Made by a program: the position numbers and the translations under genes | DNA from: an uncultured Bacillota bacterium | GTDB taxonomy: Bacteria > Bacillota_I > Bacilli_A > RFN20 > CAG-631 | Assembly (NCBI GenBank): GCA_905197115.1 | Contig: CAJJXN010000006.1 | Location: forward strand, 1-46,440 | Direction of reading: 5' to 3' | DNA: 46,440 nt | Notes under the pieces: model-generated | What the model was told of the DNA's origin: nothing | The model's input: the letters and a program-made list of their open reading frames with translations, nothing else | Databases searched by the model: none | In this document: positions 32,992 through 41,915 of the stretch, piece after piece | How positions within the stretch are numbered: the stretch's first letter is position 1 | Layout: each line of letters begins with the position of its first letter

Positions 32992-33939
32992 AACTTTTCT
33001 GTTACGAATTTTTTTATATTCTTCAATTTCTTCTTTACTTCCAAACACAAAATGATCATGACCGATATCGACTAATTGTGGCTCTTCTTGCGAATAATCA
33101 TGAATAGAATCATCATATACATATAATTCTTTTTGATTTTCTAAAATTGGGTCAGGAATCGGAATTGCAGACATTAATGATTTTGTATAAGGATGTAAAG
33201 GATAATTAAATAGTTCTTCTGCGGTTGCAATTTCTACGATTCTTCCTTGAAAAATAACGCCAATACGATCACTAATAAATTTCACAACCGATAAATCGTG
33301 TGCAATAAATAAATAAGTTAATCCACGTTCTTCTTGGAACTTTTTAAATAAATTTAAAACTTGTGCACGAATGGAAACATCTAAAGCTGAAATTGGTTCA
33401 TCTGCAATAATTAATTCTGGTTCCATTACAATGGAGCGAGCAATTCCAATTCTTTGTCTTTGTCCACCAGAGAATTCATGAGGATAACGAGTTAAATGTT
33501 CGGGTAATAAACCGACATCAGATAATGCTTTCTTAATTTTTTCAATGCGATCTTTTTCGTTTTTATATAAATGGAAGTTATATAAACCTTCACTAATGAT
33601 ATACTCAACTGTTGCTCTTTCATTTAAAGAAGCGGCAGGATCTTGGAAAATCATTTGAATATTTCGCACTACTTGTTTATCTTCAGATTTTGAAATTTTA
33701 CCAGAAATTCTTTTTCCTTTAAATAAGATTTCTCCTTTACTACATGGATTAATTCTTACAATTGCACGACCAATTGTCGTTTTTCCAGAACCAGATTCAC
33801 CAACTAAAGAAAAAGTTTCTCCTTTATAAATATCAAAACTTACATTTTTAACAGCTTTAAATACACGCTTACCTTTTTGAAAGTCGATGTCTATATTCCG
33901 TATTGATAAGATTACCTCTTTGTTTGTTGTATCGGACAT
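32983..33939 (-). CDS. oppF: Oligopeptide ABC transporter ATP-binding protein OppF
   Basis: A 318-residue ATPase subunit of the peptide importer. Walker A is GESGSGKTT, the Q-loop is MIFQDPAASLN, the signature is FSGGQRQRIGIARSI, and Walker B is LIIADEPISALD. The C-terminal HPYTKSLMSAIPIPDP motif marks the oligopeptide family. The second of two nearby ATGs is chosen, because GGAGG is three bases from the first but nine from the second. The start lies inside oppD: the genes overlap by 71 bases. It lacks the long insertion of OppD. Confidence 0.92.
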   Translation of the reverse strand: MSDTTNKEVILSIRNIDIDFQKGKRVFKAVKNVSFDIYKGETFSLVGESGSGKTTIGRAIVRINPCSKGEILFKGKRISGKISKSEDKQVVRNIQMIFQDPAASLNERATVEYIISEGLYNFHLYKNEKDRIEKIKKALSDVGLLPEHLTRYPHEFSGGQRQRIGIARSIVMEPELIIADEPISALDVSIRAQVLNLFKKFQEERGLTYLFIAHDLSVVKFISDRIGVIFQGRIVEIATAEELFNYPLHPYTKSLMSAIPIPDPILENQKELYVYDDSIHDYSQEEPQLVDIGHDHFVFGSKEEIEEYKKIRNRKVKK

Positions 33940-35941
33940 AATCATACTCCTCCTTGTTAAGTTGCGCTTGAGCTTTTTCTAATTTTTCATGAATGTTTTG
34001 AATAATGGTTGGTTTTTCAATCTTTGGTGCTCTTGGATCAAGCAACCAAGTTTTCGCAAAGTGTGTTTCAGAAACATAGAAACATGGTGGTTCATATTTT
34101 AAGTCAATTGCTAAGCAGAAAGGGTTTCTTTCTGCAAAAGCATCGCCTTCAATTACATTGTATAATGAAGGAGGAGTTCCATGAATGGAAAATAATTCTT
34201 TCCCTTTTTCTGCAAGTTGTGGTAAAGAAGATAATAAGGCCCAAGTATATGGATGTTTTGGATCATAAAATATTTCTTGAACAGTTCCTGCTTCAACAAT
34301 TTGTCCTGCATACAATACAGCTACACGATCTGCTACGCTTGCAACAACACCTAAATCATGTGTAATATAAACAGTTGTAAATTTAAATTCTTTTTGTAAG
34401 TCTTTAATTAAATCAATAATTTGTGCTTGAATGGTAACATCTAAAGCGGTTGTTGGTTCATCACAAATCAAAACTTTAGGCTGACAAGATAAAGCAATTG
34501 CAATAACGATTCTTTGTCTCATTCCACCACTATATTGGAAAGGATATTCTTTAAATCGTTTAGCAGCATCCGGAATACCCACACGTTCCATCATATAAAT
34601 TGCTCTTTTTTCGGCTTCTGCAGCACTACAATTTTGATGTTTCATGATTACTTCTGTAATTTGTTTACCAATCGTTACAATTGGGTTTAAAGAAGTCATT
34701 GGATCTTGGAAAACAGTAGCTATGCGTGAACCTCTAATTTTTTGCCAATCTGCTGCGGTTTTAATTTTAGTTAAATCTAAAATCGTATATCCTTCAAGTT
34801 CACTGCCAACTTTCATTACTTCTCGCTCATAAATCGTTTGTAATAATTCTTCAACGTGATTATAATCATTGCTTTTTATTAATTCATCAATCACTAAGCG
34901 AACAAAATTCGCATTGCCATGAATAGAATCTGCAAAAGATTTAATCATACGATATTTAGAAGTACGACGCATATTTGCTAAAAGTTCGCGATTTTCTGCG
35001 GCAAGTTTTCTTTCTTCTTTTTTATCTAATGCATTAAAATAATGATTATTAGCATGTTTAAAGATTACTCTAAAAGTAATTAATTCATATAACTTTTCAA
35101 TCGTTTGATCATTCATTTCCATACCTTTTTTATACGCTTCTTGGAAACGATCTTTCAAACTATTTAAATAAAAGAATTGCGTTACTGGTGAATATCTTTC
35201 AATGGATAATAAAATTTCTTTTGCAAACAAACGATTTTGTAATTTTGTATTTGAAGAAACCTTAGCATCTTTAATTAAAGCAGCATGTTGCTTCATTAAA
35301 GAAGCCATTTTTTCTTTATAATTTTGAACATATTCTTTATCTTTTAAAAGTTTTAATTTTCTTTCTTTAGCAATGTCTTTTTCTTCTTTTTTCAATTGCT
35401 TGATTTGTTTTTCAATTTCTTTAATTTTTAACGTTTTTTCTTTTTTGGCATCTCTTTTATCATCTGCCATTTTCTTGTTAAATAATTCTACTTTTTCAAA
35501 GTTTAAATCATCTATTTTTTTAGCATATGCAGCTTGTTCTTCTTTCGATAAACGCATTGCATTTTTAAATGCTTGTTTCATGTTTTGCATTTCATGGTAA
35601 ACTTCTTTACCATTTGTGGCTTTTGCTGCTTCATCCAAGAAAGCAACTAATTTATGATAACGATGTAAATCCCTTTTCGTTAAAACTTTATGAATCTTAG
35701 ATAATTGGTCATCTTGATAAATGACACTGCCCTTACTAATAAATCCATTGGATTCTAACATTCCTGTAAATGTTTTTGTTAATACAGATTTACCAGAACC
35801 AGATTCGCCTACAATAGCAATTGATTCATTTTCATAAATATCAAAAGTAACCCCACGAATCGCAGTTAAAACACGACCACGAACGTTAAACTTAACTTCG
35901 ACATCATTTAAAGATAATAATACTTTTCTTTCTTCGCTCAT
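33869..35941 (-). CDS. oppD: Oligopeptide ABC transporter ATP-binding protein OppD with large insertion
   Basis: A 690-residue ATPase, roughly twice the usual OppD length of about 340. Walker A GESGSGKS lies at 45-52, but the Q-loop FQDPMTSLNP is only reached some 360 residues later, where about 55 is normal. The insertion of about 300 residues is highly charged and helical, with Lys/Glu-rich coiled-coil runs such as KIKEIEKQIKQLKKEEKDIA. The signature YSGGMRQRIVIAIAL, Walker B LICDEPTTALD and the HPYTWALLSSLPQL motif are intact. AGGAGG supports the start at MSEERK, six bases after an upstream ATG. Its C-terminal tail overlaps the start of oppF. Confidence 0.92.
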   Translation of the reverse strand: MSEERKVLLSLNDVEVKFNVRGRVLTAIRGVTFDIYENESIAIVGESGSGKSVLTKTFTGMLESNGFISKGSVIYQDDQLSKIHKVLTKRDLHRYHKLVAFLDEAAKATNGKEVYHEMQNMKQAFKNAMRLSKEEQAAYAKKIDDLNFEKVELFNKKMADDKRDAKKEKTLKIKEIEKQIKQLKKEEKDIAKERKLKLLKDKEYVQNYKEKMASLMKQHAALIKDAKVSSNTKLQNRLFAKEILLSIERYSPVTQFFYLNSLKDRFQEAYKKGMEMNDQTIEKLYELITFRVIFKHANNHYFNALDKKEERKLAAENRELLANMRRTSKYRMIKSFADSIHGNANFVRLVIDELIKSNDYNHVEELLQTIYEREVMKVGSELEGYTILDLTKIKTAADWQKIRGSRIATVFQDPMTSLNPIVTIGKQITEVIMKHQNCSAAEAEKRAIYMMERVGIPDAAKRFKEYPFQYSGGMRQRIVIAIALSCQPKVLICDEPTTALDVTIQAQIIDLIKDLQKEFKFTTVYITHDLGVVASVADRVAVLYAGQIVEAGTVQEIFYDPKHPYTWALLSSLPQLAEKGKELFSIHGTPPSLYNVIEGDAFAERNPFCLAIDLKYEPPCFYVSETHFAKTWLLDPRAPKIEKPTIIQNIHEKLEKAQAQLNKEEYDYVRYNKQRGNLINTEYRHRLSKR

Positions 35942-35954
35942 CTTCATTGCCCTC

Positions 35955-36920
35955 CTACATATGTGTTTTCGGGTCAGAAGCATCTGCTAGATTTTGACCG
36001 ATAATATATAAACTAACTGTAATTACAGACGAAACGATAACTGGAATCCAAAACATATGTGGATGTGTATCCATAAACTTTTGATTATCGTTGATTAACT
36101 TACCTAATGAGTTTTTTGAACCTAACCCAATATTTAAATAAGATAAGAATACTTCTGTAGAAATATAAGATGGAATTTCACTAGCTACAATTGTTACAAT
36201 AACTGAAGTTAAAAATGGTAAGATATTTTTTGTAACCATTCTTAAAATTGGTGTTCCTAAACATTTAGAAGCTAAATTATATTCTCTATCTCGAATGATA
36301 ATTACTTGTGTACGAATAAAATAAGCAATTCCTAGCCATCCCGTAATTGTCATTGCTGCAACAAAGGACCAAAATCCTGTTCCAACAATCGAAACAAATA
36401 CAGTAATAAACATTAAATAAGGAATATTAGAAATGACATTGTATATTTCTTGCATGATTTTATCCATTGTTTTGGAATAACCCCATAAAGCACCCACTAT
36501 AATTCCAACTGTAATGTTAATTGTTGCACAAACAAAGGCAAGTGTCAAAGAAGATTGTGCCCCAGCCCATAGTGAGTCAAATAAAGGTTCACCTACTTCT
36601 CCTGAACCAAATACCCATTTTAAATTAAATCCATAATGAGCAATCGCTTGTTTAGGCGTTAAATAATTTAATTCAGGATGATATCCTCCTGCCCAAAATC
36701 CTTTATCAAAAGGATTAAAGATAGGATAAATAAAAGACATAATTAAGATAATTAAAACTAATCCTAATACAATATAATTGACTGGATTGCGGAAGAAAGC
36801 TCTTCCAACTGATTTCCAATAAGAATAGCGAGGTGCGGTAATTTTTTCTGAATCAACAGTGTTATTATCTACTCTCACGAATAAATCTTGAGAAATATTT
36901 TGTAAATCTTGATTATTCAT
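35955..36920 (-). CDS. oppC: Oligopeptide ABC transporter permease OppC
   Basis: A 321-residue membrane subunit with about six helices: the first at about 48-70, then a short outer segment, then the BPD_transp core. The cytoplasmic coupling (EAA) loop reads EYNLASKCLGTPILRMVTKN. The C-terminus ends DASDPKTHM, typical of OppC. Its start overlaps the oppB stop by one base (TAATG-type), and oppD begins 14 bases downstream, so the genes are translationally linked. Length and motifs are ordinary. Confidence 0.92.
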   Translation of the reverse strand: MNNQDLQNISQDLFVRVDNNTVDSEKITAPRYSYWKSVGRAFFRNPVNYIVLGLVLIILIMSFIYPIFNPFDKGFWAGGYHPELNYLTPKQAIAHYGFNLKWVFGSGEVGEPLFDSLWAGAQSSLTLAFVCATINITVGIIVGALWGYSKTMDKIMQEIYNVISNIPYLMFITVFVSIVGTGFWSFVAAMTITGWLGIAYFIRTQVIIIRDREYNLASKCLGTPILRMVTKNILPFLTSVIVTIVASEIPSYISTEVFLSYLNIGLGSKNSLGKLINDNQKFMDTHPHMFWIPVIVSSVITVSLYIIGQNLADASDPKTHM

Positions 36921-38605
36921 TAACGGCGACCTCCTTTTTCAGAGAAAGAAATTCGAGGGTCAACAATAGCCATCATTACATCTCCTAATATTAGGGCAGT
37001 GATTGATAAAATAGCATAGAAGAAGGTTAACCCTACAAGCATACCATTGTCCGTTTTTTCAATCGCATCTGTAAATAATTTACCAACCCCTGGAATACCA
37101 AATACACGTTCAGTAATCAAAGCTCCTGTTAAACTTCCAAGTAATCCACCTGGAATATTGTGAACAATTGGAATAACTGCATTTTTAAAAATATGTTTGT
37201 TAAATATTTCAAGTTCGCTTAATCCTTTTGCCCGAGCAAATTTGACATAATCACTATTCATTTGGTCAATCATATAACGACGTATCCATGACATTAATCC
37301 ACCAATAGATGGTAAAGCCAACGAAACAATTGGCAAGATATAAGCTGTCCATGCTGGAGCATTTCCCACTAATTGCAATTGAACAGGTAATCCTGCATTA
37401 AAACCAATTCTTCTAAAAATATAAATATAAGCTAAAGATGGAACCGCCATCATAAAGATAATATAACATATACCTAATTTATCGATTAACTTTCCTTTGT
37501 TTTTAGCCATTAAAATACCAATTGGAACTCCAAATAAATAAGCCACAACGGTTGCAATAATCCCAATCATAAATGAAAAACTCATCATTGATTTGCCAGA
37601 GCGAACTTCAGCACAATTCGTATAATAACCATCATAACGAGATAATTCCATATCTGTTGGGTTCATATTAATTTGGCAAGAATGGAAATTAATTTTATGT
37701 GTATTTTCAACCACTTCTCCATTAGGATAAGTTACATCCGCAATAATTGGATCCATTTGTGAATCAGTCATAACTTCTACTGTATCTTTTCCATATTGCA
37801 TTGAACGACCTAAATTAATTTCAATCCAATTTTGATGAATAAAAGGAAATTTATTGTCAAAATATAACAAATATTTATTTTTACATCCATTGCATCTTAA
37901 AGCTACATTTCCATTGAAATCTTTTTCAAAACGCAAATAAGAATCCATTTCAATTGTATTTTGACCTAACGATGCATTCTTTTTATTTAAAGATTGATAA
38001 TAATTTTTACCATCAAAATAAAATACTCCTTTAAAGAATTCCCACAAACGAGTGAACGTAGACTTTGATTTATAAGCAAATAAAATACCACTTCCACCTT
38101 GTGCTAATTGAAGATAATCGGTCTCTTCATAAGAATCCAATAAAACTGGATCTTTACGCACAATTTCATAGCCATTTTTCTTATAAAGTTTGATAAATTC
38201 TGCAATTTCAGGTATTTCCGCATCTACTTTATAATTTCTTTCGCTCGACATACAAATTGCGTAAGCATTTGGATCAATTTTGTCTTTTGTCGTTACTTTA
38301 CAATAGTTTTCTTGACTTGTAAAAACTTCATCAATATTGATACATTGATCAAATTTATCTTTATCATTTCCATATTTTACACTACAAAAATTACGATAAT
38401 CATACGTTTCAACATATCCATAGTTTTCCCAAGTTTCATATTTGAAAGTAATTGCATCGTTATTAATGTTTTTATTAAAAGATGGTTGTTTTGTAACTAA
38501 TGCTTCACGATCCATTAAAGAATAGATTAGTACAATCGTAAAAATCATTACCGCTATTAAAGATAATATAGACCTTAATATACGATTTAAAATATATTTC
38601 CCCAT
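36920..38605 (-). CDS. oppB: Oligopeptide ABC transporter permease OppB with Cys-rich outer insertion
   Basis: A 561-residue permease, versus about 300 usually. The first helix (about 10-30) is standard. The segment from about 31 to 341, which should be outside, is expanded to some 310 residues and carries eight Cys (74, 88, 102, 118, 238, 241, 310, 331), including CNGC. The five remaining helices and the EAA loop DYVKFARAKGLSELEIFNKH are normal, and the DPRISF ending is typical. AAGGAG lies 10 bases before the ATG. A terminator separates it from oppA, so oppBCDF should be expressed less than the binding protein. Confidence 0.92.
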   Translation of the reverse strand: MGKYILNRILRSILSLIAVMIFTIVLIYSLMDREALVTKQPSFNKNINNDAITFKYETWENYGYVETYDYRNFCSVKYGNDKDKFDQCINIDEVFTSQENYCKVTTKDKIDPNAYAICMSSERNYKVDAEIPEIAEFIKLYKKNGYEIVRKDPVLLDSYEETDYLQLAQGGSGILFAYKSKSTFTRLWEFFKGVFYFDGKNYYQSLNKKNASLGQNTIEMDSYLRFEKDFNGNVALRCNGCKNKYLLYFDNKFPFIHQNWIEINLGRSMQYGKDTVEVMTDSQMDPIIADVTYPNGEVVENTHKINFHSCQINMNPTDMELSRYDGYYTNCAEVRSGKSMMSFSFMIGIIATVVAYLFGVPIGILMAKNKGKLIDKLGICYIIFMMAVPSLAYIYIFRRIGFNAGLPVQLQLVGNAPAWTAYILPIVSLALPSIGGLMSWIRRYMIDQMNSDYVKFARAKGLSELEIFNKHIFKNAVIPIVHNIPGGLLGSLTGALITERVFGIPGVGKLFTDAIEKTDNGMLVGLTFFYAILSITALILGDVMMAIVDPRISFSEKGGRR

Positions 38606-38631
38606 ACATCCATTTCTCCTTCCATAACAGA

Positions 38632-38670
38632 GAAAAAAGAGGGCAAGGTAGGTTGTCCCCTTAACCCTCT
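38632..38670 (-). terminator. Terminator between oppA and oppB
   Basis: Minus-strand AGAGGG (38665-38670) pairs with CCCTCT (38638-38643). An inner AAGG/CCTT pairing and a run of six T follow. It lies after the oppA stop and upstream of oppB. It probably attenuates, keeping the binding protein in excess over the channel subunits. Confidence 0.75.
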
Positions 38671-38689
38671 AATATTTAATTATTTGTGA

Positions 38690-40876
38690 TTACCACAAAC
38701 CAATAACCTTAGTCATATAGCCAGCCCCACCTGGCACCATTGTTTCTAAGAATGTTGCTGGATCACCATAATCAGGAATCCAACCAGAACCATAGTAGAA
38801 GTCGTAGTTTGCTTCAGCGCCTGTAGCTGCTAAATAAGTTGAAGCTAAATAAGCAGTTTGGTTAGGTGCTTCAACTGCATTGATTTGAACTTGACTTCTT
38901 CCAAAGCATTCGGCTACTGCTGAGGCAATTCTTTGAATTGCTTCGCCATCTTTACTGTTTTTGATATAGATAATATCAATTTCAATTTTAAATTCTTCTT
39001 CCATTTTGGCTCTTCCACCAAATTTATCAGCGTATTGAGTCAATAATTCTTCTTTTGCAAGTTTGAAATAAGCTTGTGCAATAGCTTTATCATTCCATCC
39101 ATCTACACCATCACTCACATTAATTTGTTCGTTTAATGGATTTCCTTGTGCATCTTTAAATTTATGAACACCATTGCTTGCATCAAGAATTGCATTTAAT
39201 TTGTCTTGTACGATTTCACCATAAGGTGTATGTGCATTATAACCACCATAAGCTTCTGGTAAGTTTACAAAGTTAGGATCACCTAACATATTTCTTAAAT
39301 TGTTTTCTCTTAATTCATCACCATTACTAATTGCATTCCAAGAAGCTTTATTGATTGCATGTAAGAATGCTTTTCTAAAGTTTTTATTTAAAACTGCATA
39401 TTTAGTTAAAGCTTTTGCTTTATCTGTTTTTCTAGAAGCAACTTGACCTCTTGATAAAGAATAAGTTCTACGATTTAAGTTAAATGCTCCATAGAAAGTA
39501 CCTGCAGCTGTATCTTGTTGATAAATGTAATCAGCATAATCTTCTCTTGCTTTTGCTAAAGTATCTGTATTTAAACTCATACCTGCATAAGTTCCTTTAA
39601 TGACTTGATCAAAATAAATCATTTCATCAAGGTCAGCTGTATAAACTAAGTTAATGTTGTTTAAAGTTACTGCATCTTTATCCCAGTAAGATTCATTTTT
39701 TGCATAAGTAATACCTTGAGAGGCTGTCATTTGAGTTAAACGATAAGCTCCACAGTATAAAATACTTGTTGGATCAATAATTCCATAACTATAATTTGCT
39801 AATTGTTTTGCTCTTCTAAATTCATCGATTCCAAATGCGCCACCCTTTGATAAGAAGAATTGACGGTTCATTGGTGAGAAAATAGAGAATGTTAATAAAG
39901 ATTCAATATAAGGTACTTCACGAATAAATTCGATTTGTAAAGTATGTTCATCTAAAGCTTTAATACCTACATCATCAAAGTTTTTCGTTTTACGATTTGA
40001 ATAATCGCTTGCACCTTTTACAATGCTATTTACAATGTCTTCAGAACCACCTTTAGCATCTAATAAGTGTTGGAATCCAGCAATAAAGTCATCCGCAACA
40101 ACATTTGCATAAAATTGACCATTGTTTTGAACCCATTTTGCATCTTCTCTTAATTTAATTGTATAAACTGTTTTCGTTTCATTTGGTGTTAAAGAAACGC
40201 CTAAAGCTGGAACTACATCACCAAAACGGTCATGTTCAAATAAACAATCTACTAAATTGGTAGTTACTTCAGAATCTCCAGCGTGTGAAGATGATAAGTA
40301 ATCAAGCGTTTCAGGCATTGAAGAGAAAATTGTTGTATAGTTGTTATAGAATTCTGTAATTCCCCAACTAGCTAATTTTGCATCTTCTGCAGCATTGAAC
40401 GCTTCTTTTGTATTGGTTTCATCGAATCCTCTTTCAACAGCAGCTCTCCAATCGGCTTTTAATTCATCACGATGTGCTGTAGAAAGTAATTCGTTGTTTG
40501 CTTTTTTAATAATTTTATAACCTTTGTATTTGCTTGAATCCGATCCATAACGTGCATAAGGTCCTTGGAATGGAAGTACACGAGAAATTCCAAAACGTCC
40601 TCCTTCGGTTGTCATTGGTAATAATACAGCAGAATCTAGCAAATATGCTTCCGCTTCAGCAAATTTGACGAAACGTTCTGCATTTACTGTTGAACTATGT
40701 GCTGCATCAAATAATGATTTGTATTCAGGCAAAACGGTACGATAAACATCGCTGTCTGAAAATGATGGAATATCTGCTTTATCAGTACCTGGTTTGCTTC
40801 CTTTTTTATCACAGCCTGTTAAACTTAAAGCTACGACTGCTAAAGCTGATAAAACCATTAATTTTGATTTTTTCAT
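38690..40876 (-). CDS. oppA: Oligopeptide-binding lipoprotein OppA
   Basis: A 728-residue solute-binding protein of family 5 (peptide/nickel type), anchored by a lipid on the Cys of LSLTGC. The family pattern is visible: a YTIKLREDAKWVQNNGQFYANVVADDF-like segment carries the W-x-x-G-x-x-x-A-DDF core, then IKALDEHTLQIEF follows, and GAYRLTQMTAS comes before the ESYWDKDAVTLNNINLVY stretch. It is longer than typical OppA (about 540), with an N-terminal extension of some 180 residues. AAGGAGG precedes the start. Its own strong promoter drives the operon. Substrates are probably oligopeptides; this lineage is likely to depend on peptide uptake. Confidence 0.93.
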   Translation of the reverse strand: MKKSKLMVLSALAVVALSLTGCDKKGSKPGTDKADIPSFSDSDVYRTVLPEYKSLFDAAHSSTVNAERFVKFAEAEAYLLDSAVLLPMTTEGGRFGISRVLPFQGPYARYGSDSSKYKGYKIIKKANNELLSTAHRDELKADWRAAVERGFDETNTKEAFNAAEDAKLASWGITEFYNNYTTIFSSMPETLDYLSSSHAGDSEVTTNLVDCLFEHDRFGDVVPALGVSLTPNETKTVYTIKLREDAKWVQNNGQFYANVVADDFIAGFQHLLDAKGGSEDIVNSIVKGASDYSNRKTKNFDDVGIKALDEHTLQIEFIREVPYIESLLTFSIFSPMNRQFFLSKGGAFGIDEFRRAKQLANYSYGIIDPTSILYCGAYRLTQMTASQGITYAKNESYWDKDAVTLNNINLVYTADLDEMIYFDQVIKGTYAGMSLNTDTLAKAREDYADYIYQQDTAAGTFYGAFNLNRRTYSLSRGQVASRKTDKAKALTKYAVLNKNFRKAFLHAINKASWNAISNGDELRENNLRNMLGDPNFVNLPEAYGGYNAHTPYGEIVQDKLNAILDASNGVHKFKDAQGNPLNEQINVSDGVDGWNDKAIAQAYFKLAKEELLTQYADKFGGRAKMEEEFKIEIDIIYIKNSKDGEAIQRIASAVAECFGRSQVQINAVEAPNQTAYLASTYLAATGAEANYDFYYGSGWIPDYGDPATFLETMVPGGAGYMTKVIGLW

Positions 40877-40922
40877 ATTTTTTTCCTCCTTCTTAATATA
40901 TTTTTTTTAATATATTTTATTT

Positions 40923-40957
40923 AAAATATAACTTACTATTTCCGTAAGGAATATTTT
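40923..40957 (-). promoter_or_regulatory. 5' leader hairpin of the oppA transcript
   Basis: In the roughly 80-base leader, ATATTTT/AAAATAT and CTTAC/GTAAG pair around the GGAAATA loop. This may stabilise the message or affect ribosome access. No match to a known riboswitch was seen. Confidence 0.35.
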
Positions 40958-40962
40958 GTAAT

Positions 40963-40991
40963 ATTGTACCTTTTTTTTAATATAAAGTCAA
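40963..40991 (-). promoter_or_regulatory. Promoter of oppA
   Basis: Minus-strand -35 TTGACT (40986-40991), an exact 17-base spacer, and -10 TACAAT (40963-40968). Both are one base from consensus. Confidence 0.8.
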
Positions 40992-41049
40992 TATAATTTT
41001 CTTTTTGACTTGAAATGAGTGTTTTTGAATTTTTATTTACAAAAAAGAG

Positions 41050-41068
41050 TTATGATAATATATCATAA
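41050..41068. promoter_or_regulatory. 19-base palindrome upstream of the oppA promoter (operator candidate)
   Basis: TTATGATA, three bases, TATCATAA. It lies about 60-80 bases upstream of the oppA -35. The same half-sites with the same spacing recur at 44199, which makes a shared DNA-binding regulator plausible. The half-site is similar in style to Fur-family boxes. Confidence 0.4.
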
Positions 41069-41493
41069 ATTTTCAAACTGTTGACAAAGAAGTCAAAATT
41101 AATCAAAAAAAGTAATAAAAGAGAGAAATCCGTGTTTTTCTTATTTGTAAAACATCATTCGCCATTTGCTTTCTCCATCCCTAAGGTATGACAAATAGCA
41201 TTAGCTTACTTTAAGTGTTTTCCCCATACATATCGTTATATTAATTTTCTTACAATCATGAATTGTATAAAATCCTGCATTTTTTATTTCTTCTAGAAAT
41301 TGTTTTTTCTAGTTTTCTATTTAATTTTTAGTCAATTATTTTTCCACAAATTAGAAAAAGATAGAATTATATTTTTTATTTCGATAAGAGAAAACTGCTT
41401 CAAATCAAAATAACAATTGAAACAATTCTTCAATAAATTCAGTAAATTTTACATATTTAGCATAATTTAAAAATTATATAAAATTGCACCAAT
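41069..41493. other. Gene-poor A+T-rich intergenic stretch
   Basis: No open frame with a ribosome site is visible. The sequence is very A+T-rich with many stops in all frames. The only structure I note is a candidate stem, GCCATTTG (41161-41168) with CAAATAGC (41192-41199), one wobble pair when read on the minus strand, with a smaller hairpin inside. This is less A+T-rich than its surroundings. I cannot assign it to an RNA family. Confidence 0.4.
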
Positions 41494-41780
41494 CTATTTT
41501 ATATTTTTAAAATACAGCAGCAGAAAGTTTGTTTGTAGTTCTTTTGAAATATTGCTTTCAATATTAATTAAATAATTACCATTAAAAATAAAATTATTGT
41601 CTTGATTACTATCTATTTTTGAATAATAAAGTTTTTAATAAATAGCGAATATTTCACTTATTGCGCTCCTTACATTTAATAAATCTTTATTTGTAGAAAC
41701 AACGCTTTATGCATATTTTAAATCTTTAAATGTAGAAACTTCTTTATCATTTTCATCAAAAATGTAAATTTTTTTGATGT
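41494..41780 (-). pseudogene. Probable decayed coding remnant
   Basis: Read on the minus strand, three consecutive stretches look like protein but are split by stops and a frame change. One resembles KIYIFDENDKEVSTF, then stop. The next runs SVVSTNKDLLNVRSAISEIF, then stop. The last contains YSKIDSNQDNNFIFNGNYL and ends at a TAG. Amino-acid usage and period are gene-like. No start with ribosome site remains and the family is not recognised. It could also be chance in A+T-rich DNA. Confidence 0.35.
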
Positions 41781-41915
41781 TAAGTTAATATAAAATTCCC
41801 TCATTTTTGAATATGCTAAAATATTTTTCTAAAATTCTACTTTTTTATTATAATTTTAATTTTTACTATAACTATTAAAATATAAACATCTTTCTAAATA
41901 AAATATTTGTATAAA

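Noticed and set aside
34009..34365. Plus-strand open frame of 118 codons opposite oppD
   Set aside because: Antisense to conserved OppD motifs, with no ribosome site and no recognisable protein.
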